From the NCBI RefSeq assembly GCF_023277745.1, contig NZ_CP086322.1, positions 2,418,001-2,482,000 of the forward strand: a stretch of DNA of 64,000 nt, written 5' to 3'. The notes under the pieces were generated by a model, which saw nothing but the letters and a program-made list of their open reading frames with translations, searched no databases and had not been told where the DNA came from. Source of the DNA: Streptomyces halobius. Lineage in GTDB: Bacteria > Actinomycetota > Actinomycetes > Streptomycetales > Streptomycetaceae. Position 1 is the first letter of the stretch; each line of letters opens with the position of its first letter. This document shows positions 36,386 to 45,028 of this stretch, in pieces. The translations under genes were made by a program, and so were the position numbers.

Positions 36386-36950
36386 CGCGCACGGGTCGTA
36401 GCGCGCAGGGGGCGTAGCACGCACGGGTCGGGACGCGCGCCACGCGACGCCCCGGGGAAGCGCGTCCGGGCCGTGCAGGGGTTGCGGAGGAACCTGGTGA
36501 AGATCACGCAGGAAGCGTGTAGGGGGCGCGACGCAATACCCGGCGCCGTCCCGTCAACCCCTCGTCGTCGGCCATGCCCGCCCCGGCAAGGATTGGCCGA
36601 AACTGTATGCAGTCGCCGGTGCCTCGGCCGGGCCGCGGCGGCGCCGGGGGCGGGCCGCCGGGCCCGGCTCCGACGTCCCGCCGGATCGCCGCGGGGACCG
36701 ACCCCATCAGGCGGAATCCGGCCGTCCGGGGCCCGGCGGCCCGGCCCGAACAGGCTCCGCGACGCGACGACGAGCGGAGTGAAAGACGAGGTGAGAAGAT
36801 CGGGGAATGACGCGGGACCAGTGTGCCACCCCGCGTCCCACACGCCCCGAGAATGGCCGCAAGTCGCACTGTAAGGCGGTGGCGGGGCCTGGATGCTGGT
36901 CCGGAACCAGCGCACGCCCACTCTCTGGCAGCCTTTCAGGAGGCCCATCC
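36386..36950. other. long intergenic stretch before the methyltransferase gene
   Basis: 565 bases. Immediately after the TPR gene, the phrase GCACGGGTCG is repeated within a run of GC-rich variants (36389-36435). ACTG-TATG-CAGT (36600-36611) is a small dyad that resembles GntR-type sites. Open frames on both strands are Arg/Pro/Gly-rich and not convincing. I see no RNA gene. Confidence 0.4.
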
Positions 36951-37826
36951 GTGGCAGCAGGAGCAATCAATACAACCGCTGGATCCGACTGGGGCAAGGC
37001 GGATTTCGAGGCGATCTACAACTGCCCTGATCCCCGTCGGTACTTCACCACACTGCAACCCCTGGAGTATCAGATTCCGCACCACGGCCAAGCGGTGTTC
37101 CGCGCCGTGGCCGAGGTGCTGCGGCGCCGCCGGCCGAACCGTACGCCACTCAATGTCGTCGACCTCTGCTGCTCATACGGGGTCAACGCGGCACTGCTCA
37201 ACCACCGGCTGGACCTCGGCGATCTCTACCGCCGGTACACGGCGGCCGACCCCGGCGCGTCCCAAACGGAGCAGCTCGCCCACGAGGACCGTACATTCTT
37301 CGCCACCCGGCGTCTCCCCGGAGCGGCCCGGGTGATCGGCCTCGACGCCGCGAAGAACGCGGTCGACTACGCACAGACGGTCGGTCTGCTCGACCACGGC
37401 TTCGCCGAGAACCTGGAGTGCGACGAGGTGAGCCCGGCGCTGCGGAAGGCGCTGGCCGGCACCGACCTGATCACCGTCACGGGCGGCGTCGGCTACATCA
37501 CCGAGCGCACCTTCGGCCGGCTCGTCGACTGCATGTCGACACCGCCCTGGGTCGCGGCGTTCGTCCTGCGGGAGGTGTCCTACCAGCCGGTGTCCGCGCT
37601 GCTCGCCCGCGCGGGCCTGGTGACGGAGAAGCTCGCCACCCGCACCTTCCGGCAGCGGCGGTTCGCCGACGCCGACGAGCGGCGGGGGGCGTTCACCGCG
37701 CTGACCGCCCGCGGGCTGTCCCCCGAGGGCAAGGAATCGGACGGCTTCTACCACGCCGAGCTGTATCTCTCCCGGCCCGCCGCCGATGCCGCGGCGCTGC
37801 CGCTGCCGGAGCTGCTGCCCGACTGA
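36951..37826 (+). CDS. SAM-dependent methyltransferase
   Basis: 291-residue class I methyltransferase. SAM motif I is NVVDLCCSYGVNAALLNH (~residues 65-82); a later LITVTGGVGYITERTF segment follows. The N-terminal SDWGKADFEAIYNCPDPRRYF precedes the fold. GTG 36951 is preceded by AGGAGG at seven bases, which fixes the start; the frame runs 144 bases further upstream without such a site. Substrate unknown. Converges on the GntR gene. Confidence 0.82.
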   Translation: MAAGAINTTAGSDWGKADFEAIYNCPDPRRYFTTLQPLEYQIPHHGQAVFRAVAEVLRRRRPNRTPLNVVDLCCSYGVNAALLNHRLDLGDLYRRYTAADPGASQTEQLAHEDRTFFATRRLPGAARVIGLDAAKNAVDYAQTVGLLDHGFAENLECDEVSPALRKALAGTDLITVTGGVGYITERTFGRLVDCMSTPPWVAAFVLREVSYQPVSALLARAGLVTEKLATRTFRQRRFADADERRGAFTALTARGLSPEGKESDGFYHAELYLSRPAADAAALPLPELLPD

Positions 37827-37919
37827 GCCGCGCGGGTCCGGTGCGGCCGGATGGCCGCCGCCGAGCCGGCAGCCGCCGCGTCCACGACCGCCGACCGGTC
37901 AGCGCCCACGACCGACCGG

Positions 37920-38705
37920 TCAGTGCGGGTGGCGCGCCACCGAGAGATGATCGCGCGCGATGCGCTCGACGACCGCGTACTCCTGGGAGATCAGGGCATC
38001 GAGCAGCGCCGTGTGCTCGGAGGCGTCGGCCAGCAGCTCGGCGGTCCGCAGCCGGGGGCCCCCGCTCGCCGGCCACTGGGCGCGACGCAGCAGATCGTCG
38101 GCGACCTCGGTGAGCCGACGATTCCCGGTGAGCGAGATCACCGCGTGGTGGAAGGCGTGGTCCGCCTCGGCGTAGCGGACGCGGTCTCCGCGTGCGGCGG
38201 CCGCGACGCCCTCGGCGGCGAGCGGGCGCAGCTCCTCCCAGCGCGCCGGCGGCACCGCCCTGGCCAGCCGGATGATGGCGGGCACCTCCAGCATGGCGCG
38301 TACTTCGGCCAGCTCGGCGAGGTCGCGGGAGCTGCGCTCGCAGACCCGGAAGCCGCGGTTGGGCACGACCTCGACGGCGCCCTCGCCCGCGAGCTGCTGC
38401 ATGGCCTCGCGGACGGGGGTCGCGGAGACGCCGTAGCGCTCGGCGAGCGCGGGCGCGGAGTAGACCTCGCCGGGGGCCAGCTCGCCGCCGAGCAGCGCCT
38501 GGCGCAGCGCCGCCAACACCTGGCCGCGGACCGAGTGCCGCTGTGGCCGCGGGGCCGGCTGCCGAGGCACCGGCGGCGGCTCCGCGGCCCCGGTGCGGGG
38601 CGGCGGCGCGGGACGGTCACGGGGGCCGTGCGGCGTCGCGAAACCGGCTCGCGCGGGCATCCGCGCCCGCGTGCGCGGCTCCCGTTCCACTGCGCCCTGC
38701 TCCAT
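37920..38705 (-). CDS. GntR-family (FadR/FCD) transcriptional regulator
   Basis: 261 residues. After a ~60-residue Arg/Pro-rich N-terminal extension comes the winged helix (QVLAALRQALLGGELAPGEVY through YGVSATPVREAMQQLAGEGAVEV) and an FCD effector domain with metal-binding His/Asp positions (EADHAFHHAVISLTGN, ASEHTALLDAL). ATG with AAGGAG five bases upstream. It is divergent from the FhuF-like gene across 130 bases containing an iron box. The effector is probably an organic acid. Confidence 0.87.
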   Translation of the reverse strand: MEQGAVEREPRTRARMPARAGFATPHGPRDRPAPPPRTGAAEPPPVPRQPAPRPQRHSVRGQVLAALRQALLGGELAPGEVYSAPALAERYGVSATPVREAMQQLAGEGAVEVVPNRGFRVCERSSRDLAELAEVRAMLEVPAIIRLARAVPPARWEELRPLAAEGVAAAARGDRVRYAEADHAFHHAVISLTGNRRLTEVADDLLRRAQWPASGGPRLRTAELLADASEHTALLDALISQEYAVVERIARDHLSVARHPH

Positions 38706-38788
38706 TGCGGCTCCTTCTGACGTTCCCAGCACCATAGGCGGCGTTGGCAACAGTTCACATCCGAGAGGGTTCGGGTAAAGTCTCCGGA

Positions 38789-38807
38789 TAAGGTTAGGCT
38801 TACCTGC
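38789..38807 (+). promoter_or_regulatory. iron box (IdeR/DmdR-type operator)
   Basis: TAAGGTTAGGCTTACCTGC matches the 19-bp iron-box consensus TTAGGTTAGSCTAACCTAA at 15 positions. It is ~30 bases before the FhuF-like start, so Fe2+-DmdR repression of that gene is expected. It is also ~85 bases upstream of the divergent GntR gene. Confidence 0.8.
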
Positions 38808-38835
38808 TAACGATCGCGATTCGGTGGTCTCCCCC

Positions 38836-39675
38836 ATGACCCGTGCCCTCGCCGCCGTGCCCCTCGTCCAGCCCTTCGCCGGTGCGTATGCCCGGCTCTC
38901 CGAGGCGTTTCCCGCCTTGCGGGTGTCCGAGTGGCACGCGGCGCCGCCGAGCGGCGACGGCTGGGTGTGCGCGGCCGGTCTGGCGGACGGCGGTGAGACC
39001 CTGGACACCTTTCTCTCCTGGGACGACGAGCAGATCCTGCGGGAATACGGACAGCGCGCCCGCCCCGACGTCGTCGCCGGCTTCGCGCTGCATCGCTACG
39101 CCTGGCCGGCCTGTCTGCTGATCACCATCCCCTGGTTCCTGCACCGCCGGGTTCCACGGCTGCCGGTACAGGACGTCTCCTTCCAGCGGGAGTTGGGTCA
39201 GATGGCCGTCCGCATCGGCTCGTTCGCGTGCCTGCCGGACGATCCGGCCGCCGCGCTGCCCCACGCCCGGGTGGTGCCGGACGAGGAGGCGCTGCGCGCC
39301 GAGGTGCGGGACGCGGTCGCCGAGCATCTGCGGCCCGTACTGGACGGCTTCCGCACCAGGATGCGGCGCGGCCCGCGCGCACTGTGGGGCATGGCGTCCG
39401 ACGAGATCGTCGAGGGCCTCTGGTACCTCGGCCATCTGCTCGGCGAAGAGCCGCGCGCGGTGGCCGAATTGGAGCGGTTGCTGCCGGGTGCCACCGCCCC
39501 GTACGTGGGCAGCGCGGCGTTCCGTGAGCTCACCGGACCCGGCGGCGAGGCACTGCCGACCCGGGATCGGGCCAGCTGCTGCATGTTCTACACACTGCGC
39601 CCGGAGGACACCTGCGTCACCTGCCCGCGCACCTGCGACGCGGACCGCATCACCCGTCTCACCGCCACCGCCTGA
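38836..39675 (+). CDS. FhuF-like (2Fe-2S) ferric-siderophore reductase
   Basis: 279 residues. The C-terminus carries the FhuF cluster motif C-C-x10-C-x2-C (Cys247, Cys248, Cys259, Cys262), with an additional Cys266. The middle part (AWPACLLITIPWFLHRRVPRLP, ALWGMASDEIVEGLWYLGHLLGE) matches the ferric reductase domain that releases iron from siderophores in the cytoplasm. ATG 38836 is the most likely start; GTG 38824 is possible and neither has a strong ribosome site. The iron box upstream supports iron-starvation control. No siderophore transporter is adjacent. Confidence 0.85.
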   Translation: MTRALAAVPLVQPFAGAYARLSEAFPALRVSEWHAAPPSGDGWVCAAGLADGGETLDTFLSWDDEQILREYGQRARPDVVAGFALHRYAWPACLLITIPWFLHRRVPRLPVQDVSFQRELGQMAVRIGSFACLPDDPAAALPHARVVPDEEALRAEVRDAVAEHLRPVLDGFRTRMRRGPRALWGMASDEIVEGLWYLGHLLGEEPRAVAELERLLPGATAPYVGSAAFRELTGPGGEALPTRDRASCCMFYTLRPEDTCVTCPRTCDADRITRLTATA

Positions 39676-39868
39676 CAGCACACGTAACCCTTTCGGGGGA
39701 CTAATTCGAACTCAACTCGACTCCCCCACAAGGGCGTTCGGTGCGACAGTCACATATCCGCCAGCCCGGCACCCCCTTGGCGTTCTCTTGCTCCGAAACC
39801 CTCTGTGTGGGGGACGTCCTCCGCCAGGATGTCGCGCGAAACCGCCCACGCGATGCAAGGGACCAAGA

Positions 39869-40951
39869 ATGATCATGACCGAAATATCGCTGGATTGGCT
39901 GGTTCCGGCAGCCCTGGTGATCGCCGGCGGCTCGACCGCCGTGGCCCTGGTGCTGCGTGGCAAGCGCGGGTCCACCCGGTCCGCCAGTGACGACTCCTGG
40001 GAGCGCAGCGAGGAGCGCCGCCGCCGCAAAGAGACCCTCTTCGCCTCGGCCTCGTATGTGCTGCTCTTCTGCTGTGCGGCGGTCGCCGCGGCGCTCTCCT
40101 TCCACGGCCTGGTCGGCTTCGGCACCCAGAACCTCAACCTCACCGGAGGCTGGGAGTACCTGGTGCCCTTCGGGCTCGACGGCGCCGCGATGTTCTGCTC
40201 CGTCCTCGCGGTGCGCGAGGCCAGCCACGGGGACGCGGCGCTCGGCTCACGCATGCTGGTGTGGACGTTCGCCGGTGCCGCCGCCTGGTTCAACTGGGTG
40301 CACGCGCCCCGGGGTCTGGAGCACGCGGGCGCACCGCAGTTCTTCGCCGGTATGTCGCTGTCGGCCGCGGTCCTCTTCGACCGGGCGCTGAAGCAGACCC
40401 GTCGGGCGGCGCTCCGCGAACAGGGCCTGGTGCCCCGCCCACTGCCGCAGATCCGCGTCGTCCGCTGGCTGCGCGCTCCCCGCGAGACCTTCGCGGCCTG
40501 GTCGCTGATGCTGCTGGAGGGCGTACGGACGCTCGACGAGGCCGTCGAGGAGGTCCGCGAGGAGCGCCGGGCGAAGTCCCAGCGTCGCCACCGCAGGCGC
40601 AAAGAGGGCAAGCTGGACCGGGCTCGCATCAAAGCCATCAACCGGCAGCACCGCTCCTGGGGCATCAGCAGAGGCAGCCGTCAGCTGACGGTGGCGCAGG
40701 CCGCGGCCGCGGAAGTGGCCGGCCCGGACTCCGCCATAGCCGGCGAACGGGAATCGCTGACCGCAGGAGAACTGCCGGTGCGCTCACGCCCGGCCCTCAA
40801 GGCCGTGACCGGCGCTGAGCCCGGCATCACCGGCTACCCGGCCGAGCCCCGGCTGACCGTGGATCTCACGGCCGAGGACGACACCCAGACGATTCCGCGC
40901 CTGGACTCACTGGAGGAGAAACTCGCCGCGATCGAGCGGCAATTCGGCTGA
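39869..40951 (+). CDS. DUF2637 membrane protein
   Basis: 360 residues. The N-terminal half has four to five hydrophobic helices (LVPAALVIAGGSTAVALVL, YVLLFCCAAVAAALSF, YLVPFGLDGAAMFCSVLAV, MLVWTFAGAAAWFNWVHAP), as in DUF2637 proteins related to plasmid-transfer Spd proteins of Streptomyces. The C-terminal half is soluble, with a basic cluster (RRAKSQRRHRRRKEGKLDRA) and an acidic end. ATG 39869 with AAGGGA about seven bases upstream; a second ATG lies two codons on. No integrase or other transfer genes are nearby, so it seems to be a resident chromosomal copy. Confidence 0.85.
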   Translation: MIMTEISLDWLVPAALVIAGGSTAVALVLRGKRGSTRSASDDSWERSEERRRRKETLFASASYVLLFCCAAVAAALSFHGLVGFGTQNLNLTGGWEYLVPFGLDGAAMFCSVLAVREASHGDAALGSRMLVWTFAGAAAWFNWVHAPRGLEHAGAPQFFAGMSLSAAVLFDRALKQTRRAALREQGLVPRPLPQIRVVRWLRAPRETFAAWSLMLLEGVRTLDEAVEEVREERRAKSQRRHRRRKEGKLDRARIKAINRQHRSWGISRGSRQLTVAQAAAAEVAGPDSAIAGERESLTAGELPVRSRPALKAVTGAEPGITGYPAEPRLTVDLTAEDDTQTIPRLDSLEEKLAAIERQFG

Positions 40952-41018
40952 AAAGCGCTCGGCGGACCGCGCCGACGTGACGCCCCCGGCTTTTTGCGCC
41001 CACGAGAAAATGTCACCG

Positions 41019-41486
41019 TCAGGCCGGTCCGCCGCCCAGCTCGAACCACACGCTCTTGCCCACCGCGTGGGACCGTACGCCCCACGCGTCCGCTAATGAC
41101 CGCACCAGCGTCAGCCCCCTGCCGGACGTTCCGTCAGCGCTCGGCGTGCGCGGCTCGGGGCGCTGGGGGGCGAAGTCCCGGACCTCCACCCGCAGCCGGT
41201 CGGTGACCATGGCCCGGACCACCGCACCGCCCTTCGCGTGCACCAGGGCATTGGTGACCAACTCGCTGGTCAGCAGGGTCGCCGTCGCGGCGGCATCGGC
41301 GCTCACCGCCCAGCGGCCGAGCAGCTGGCGCAACTCGCCGCGCACCTCGCCGACCGCCCGCAGATCACCCGGCCGTACCTTGCGCTCCAGCACCCGTGGA
41401 TGCCATGCGGCAAGCCCGCCCCTACGGCTCCCCTCGGCCGCCGTCTCTGGTCTGTCACGTTCCTCGCGTCGCACAGGCTGACGCAT
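41019..41486 (-). CDS. anti-sigma-factor-like ATP-binding protein (HATPase_c_2)
   Basis: 155-residue single-domain GHKL ATPase of the RsbW/SpoIIAB type that is abundant in Streptomyces. N-box TSELVTNALVHA with the Glu and Asn, then VRDFAPQRPEPRTP and the glycine lid TSGRGLTLVRSLADAWGV. ATG 41486 has GGGGGAG close upstream; in-frame ATGs up to 41567 lack a ribosome site. Divergent from the mannosidase gene. The partner sigma factor or antagonist is not in view. Confidence 0.85.
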   Translation of the reverse strand: MRQPVRREERDRPETAAEGSRRGGLAAWHPRVLERKVRPGDLRAVGEVRGELRQLLGRWAVSADAAATATLLTSELVTNALVHAKGGAVVRAMVTDRLRVEVRDFAPQRPEPRTPSADGTSGRGLTLVRSLADAWGVRSHAVGKSVWFELGGGPA

Positions 41487-41724
41487 CTTCTCCCCCGCCC
41501 CCGGACGAATCGTCGGCCCCCGGTCGAACAGCCTCACGCTCAGCATGCCCATAGGACCAGGCACCATGCTTGGGCCCGCGGGCCATAATCCGGGGCGCCC
41601 CGTCCCGTCCCGGCCCCGGCTCCGCCGCCCGCGTGCCCGGTGGGCCGACCCGGCCGCCAGCGGGTATGCCTGCCGTGACCGCCCCGGACAGGACGGATCG
41701 CCCCTACGACCGTGAGGAGCCGCT

Positions 41725-44700
41725 GTGCACGACGACCGACTGCTGGTGGAGGGGCGCCTGGAGCGGGCGCTGGGGCAGTTCATCAGGCCCGCGCAGTACG
41801 CGGCACGGCTGCCGCTCCGGCTCTCCGTATGGCATGCGCCGGGAGAACCGGTGCCGGTACGGGAGGCATTGGAGGCCGCATACGAGCCGTTCACGGCCGG
41901 TGACGTCTGGGGGCCGCCATGGTCGACGAGCTGGTTCCGGCTGGCGGGCGAGGTGCCGCGGGAGTGGGCCGGGCGCCGGGTGGAGGCCGTGATCAACCCC
42001 GGTTTCAGCGGCGACGGGCCCGGTTTCCAGGCGGAGGGCCTGGTCTACGAGACCGACGGGGTGCCGCTCAAGGGCATCCACCCACGCAACCGGCACATCC
42101 CCATCGGCTCCCCGGCACAGGGTGGTGAGGAGGTACGCCTGCTGCTGGAGGCCGCCGCGAACCCGGCCGTGCTGCGGGACTTCCGCCCCACCGATCTCGG
42201 CGACGTACGGACCGCCCCGCGGCAGCCGCTGTACCGCTTCGCGTCCGCGGATCTCGCCGTCCTCGACGAGACCGTCTGGCAGTTGACCCTCGACATCGAG
42301 GTGCTGTCGGAGCTGATGTACCAGCTGCCCGCCGACCGCCCGCGCCGGCACGAGATCCTGCGCTCCCTGGAGAACATGCTGGACGCCCTCGATCTGCACG
42401 ACGTCCGCGGCACGGCGGCCGCGGGCCGGGCCGAGCTGGCGGACGTCCTGAGCCGCCCGGCCCACGCCAGCGCCCACCTCGTCGCGGCCGCCGGACATGC
42501 GCATATCGACTCCGCCTGGCTGTGGCCGCTGCGCGAAACCGTACGCAAGGCGTCCCGCACCTTCGCCAACGTCACCCACCTGGCGGGCGAATACCCGGAG
42601 TTGGTCTTCGTCTGCTCGCAGGCACAGCAGTACGCCTGGGTCAAGGAGCACCAGCCGCGCATCTGGGCACGCATCAAGGAGGCGGTCCGCCGGGGGAACT
42701 GGGCGCCGGTCGGCTCGATGTGGGTGGAGTCGGACGCCAACATGCCCGGCGGTGAGGCGCTGGCCCGGCAGCTCCTCCACGGCAAACGGTTCTTCCTGGA
42801 GGAGCTGGGGGTGGAGACCGAGGAGATCTGGCTGCCGGACTCCTTCGGCTACACCGCCGCGTTCCCGCAGCTGGCGCGGCTGGCCGGGGCGAAGTGGTTC
42901 CTCACCCAGAAGCTGTCGTGGAACCAGACCGACCGGATGCCGCACCACACCTTCTGGTGGGAGGGCATCGACGGCACCCGCGTCTTCACCCACTTCCCGC
43001 CGGTCGACACCTACAACTCCCAGCTCCACGCCCACGAACTCGCCCACGCCGAACGGAACTTCGCCGACAAGGGCCGCGCCACCCGCTCCCTGGTGCCCTT
43101 CGGCTGGGGCGACGGCGGAGGCGGCCCGACCCGGGAGATGCTGGAGCGGGCCCGCCGGCTGCGCTCCCTGGAGGGCTCGCCCCGGGTGGAGATCGAGCCG
43201 CCGGCCCGGTTCTTCGCGTCGGCGCACGAGGAGTACGGGGCCGCCGCGCCGGTCTGGTCGGGCGAGCTGTACCTGGAGTTCCACCGCGGTACGTACACCT
43301 CGCAGGCGAAGACGAAGCAGGGCAACCGGAGGTCCGAACACCTCCTACGGGAGGCCGAGTTGTGGGCCACGACCGCCGCCGTGCGAGCGGGCGGCGCGTC
43401 GTACACCTACCCGTACGACGCACTGGACCGCCTCTGGAAGACCGTTCTGCTGCATCAGTTCCACGACATCCTGCCCGGCTCGTCCATCGCCTGGGTCCAT
43501 CGCGAGTCCCGTGCCACGTATGCCGCGGTGGAGGCGGAGCTGACCGCGCTGATCGACGAGGCGCTGGCGGCGCTGGGCGCGTCGGACGGAGCGGGGGCCG
43601 CGCTCCCCGCGGTGTGCAATGCCTCGCCGTACGACCGGGACGAGATCGTCGAGCTGCCGGCGGAGACGGGAACGGGGCCGGCGGCAGGGGCGGAACCGGG
43701 AACAGGAACGGGTGGGCCCAGCGCCGTCGCCGTCCATGTCCCCGCGCTCAGCGCGGCCGCCGTCGTGCCTCGTGCGGACGCCGCCGTGCTCCCGCCCCTG
43801 CGGTCGGAGGCCGACGGCGGCACCCTCACCCTCGACAACGGCCTGCTGCGGGTGTGCGTCGACGCCGACGGGCTGCTCTCCTCCGTACGTGATCTGCATG
43901 TCGGACGGGAGGTCCTGGCTCCGGGCGCGCGCGGCAATCTGCTCCAGCTGCACCCCGACCACCCCACCGAATACGACGCCTGGGACCTCGACCGGCACTA
44001 CCGCAACCGGCACACCGATCTGACCGACGCCGAGTCCGTCGAGCTGTCCGCGTCCGGGCCGCTGTCCGCGACAGTGCGGGTGACCAGGGCGTTCGGCGCT
44101 TCCCGCGTCACCCAGGAGCTGACGCTGCGCGCCGGCTCGCGGCGGCTCGACATCACCACCGACATCGACTGGCACGAGTCCGAGAAGGTCCTCAAGGCCG
44201 CCTTCCCGTTCGACGTACACGCCGAACGGTCCACCTCCGAGATCCAGTTCGGTCATGTGCACCGCCCCACGCACACCAACACCAGCTGGGACGCGGCCCG
44301 TTTCGAGATCTGTGCGCACCGCTGGCTGCGGGTCGCCGAACCGGGCTACGGCATCGCCGTGCTCAACGACTCGACCTACGGCCATGACGTCACCCGCACG
44401 CCGCACGAGAAGGGGCTGGGCACGACCGTACGGCTCACCCTGCTGCGCGCCCCGCACAGCCCGGACCCCGAGACCGACCAGGGCACCCACCGCTTCACCT
44501 ACGCCCTGCTGCCGGGCGCCGAGGTGGGCGACGCGGTCGCCGAGGGGCTGGCCCTCAATCTCCCGCTCCGGCCCGCCGCCCTGCCGCCGTCCGGCCACTC
44601 CGCCGCCGCGCCGCTCGTCGCCCCGCTGATCCGCGTCGACCACCCGGCGATCACCGTCGAGTCGGTCAAGCTGGCCGAGGACCGCAGCGGGGATGTGGTG

Positions 44701-44904
44701 GTGCGGCTGTACGAGTCGCGTGGCGGTCGCGCCAACGGCACGGTCTCCCCCGGCTTCGCCGTCGAACGGGCCACCGTCACGGACCTGTTGGAGCGGCCGC
44801 TGCACGAGGAGGAGGGAGGGCCGACATCGGACGTGACGGTCGACCTGCGTCCGTTCCAGATTCTGACGCTGCGGCTGCGGCCACAGCATCCGCCGGGGAC
44901 GTGA
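41725..44904 (+). CDS. GH38 alpha-mannosidase
   Basis: 1059-residue glycoside hydrolase. The N-terminal galactose-mutarotase-like region precedes the GH38 catalytic barrel, whose metal ligands are in AGHAHIDSAWLWP (His260, Asp262). The nucleophile is Asp372 in LPDSFGYTAAF. Other family marks are ESDANMPGGEALARQ and LHQFHDILPGSSIAWVH. The C-terminal half is beta-rich. GTG start with GAGGAG five to six bases upstream. No signal peptide, so probably cytoplasmic, acting on imported mannosides. No sugar transporter is adjacent. Confidence 0.94.
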   Translation: MHDDRLLVEGRLERALGQFIRPAQYAARLPLRLSVWHAPGEPVPVREALEAAYEPFTAGDVWGPPWSTSWFRLAGEVPREWAGRRVEAVINPGFSGDGPGFQAEGLVYETDGVPLKGIHPRNRHIPIGSPAQGGEEVRLLLEAAANPAVLRDFRPTDLGDVRTAPRQPLYRFASADLAVLDETVWQLTLDIEVLSELMYQLPADRPRRHEILRSLENMLDALDLHDVRGTAAAGRAELADVLSRPAHASAHLVAAAGHAHIDSAWLWPLRETVRKASRTFANVTHLAGEYPELVFVCSQAQQYAWVKEHQPRIWARIKEAVRRGNWAPVGSMWVESDANMPGGEALARQLLHGKRFFLEELGVETEEIWLPDSFGYTAAFPQLARLAGAKWFLTQKLSWNQTDRMPHHTFWWEGIDGTRVFTHFPPVDTYNSQLHAHELAHAERNFADKGRATRSLVPFGWGDGGGGPTREMLERARRLRSLEGSPRVEIEPPARFFASAHEEYGAAAPVWSGELYLEFHRGTYTSQAKTKQGNRRSEHLLREAELWATTAAVRAGGASYTYPYDALDRLWKTVLLHQFHDILPGSSIAWVHRESRATYAAVEAELTALIDEALAALGASDGAGAALPAVCNASPYDRDEIVELPAETGTGPAAGAEPGTGTGGPSAVAVHVPALSAAAVVPRADAAVLPPLRSEADGGTLTLDNGLLRVCVDADGLLSSVRDLHVGREVLAPGARGNLLQLHPDHPTEYDAWDLDRHYRNRHTDLTDAESVELSASGPLSATVRVTRAFGASRVTQELTLRAGSRRLDITTDIDWHESEKVLKAAFPFDVHAERSTSEIQFGHVHRPTHTNTSWDAARFEICAHRWLRVAEPGYGIAVLNDSTYGHDVTRTPHEKGLGTTVRLTLLRAPHSPDPETDQGTHRFTYALLPGAEVGDAVAEGLALNLPLRPAALPPSGHSAAAPLVAPLIRVDHPAITVESVKLAEDRSGDVVVRLYESRGGRANGTVSPGFAVERATVTDLLERPLHEEEGGPTSDVTVDLRPFQILTLRLRPQHPPGT

Positions 44905-44958
44905 CGGGGTGCCGATGAAGTGATGGGGCCGATGAACGGAGGGGGCGCGCCCGCTCGT

Positions 44959-45028
44959 CCGGGCTCCGGGCTCCGGGCTCCGGGCTCCGGGCTCCGGGCT
45001 CCGGGCTCCGGGCTCCGGGCTCCGGGCT
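44959..45028. repeat. ten tandem copies of the 7-mer CCGGGCT
   Basis: Exactly ten head-to-tail CCGGGCT units, with no interruptions. The array lies between convergent genes and its last base overlaps the stop codon of the minus-strand phosphatase gene. Seven is not a multiple of three, so copy-number change could move that stop. Confidence 0.97.

Noticed and set aside
36473..36874. 133-codon plus-strand frame before the methyltransferase gene
   Set aside because: No homology, Arg/Pro-rich, no ribosome site; overlaps the methyltransferase leader.
38789..38807. GntR operator for the divergent regulator
   Set aside because: The sequence is a clear iron box; GntR-type TGT/ACA spacing is not seen.
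39869..40951. Integrated plasmid (AICE) suggested by the DUF2637/Spd-like protein
   Set aside because: No integrase, excisionase, Tra, Rep or tRNA attachment site in the flanks.
44959..45028. CRISPR or iteron origin
   Set aside because: 7-bp units without spacers, no replication or Cas genes nearby.
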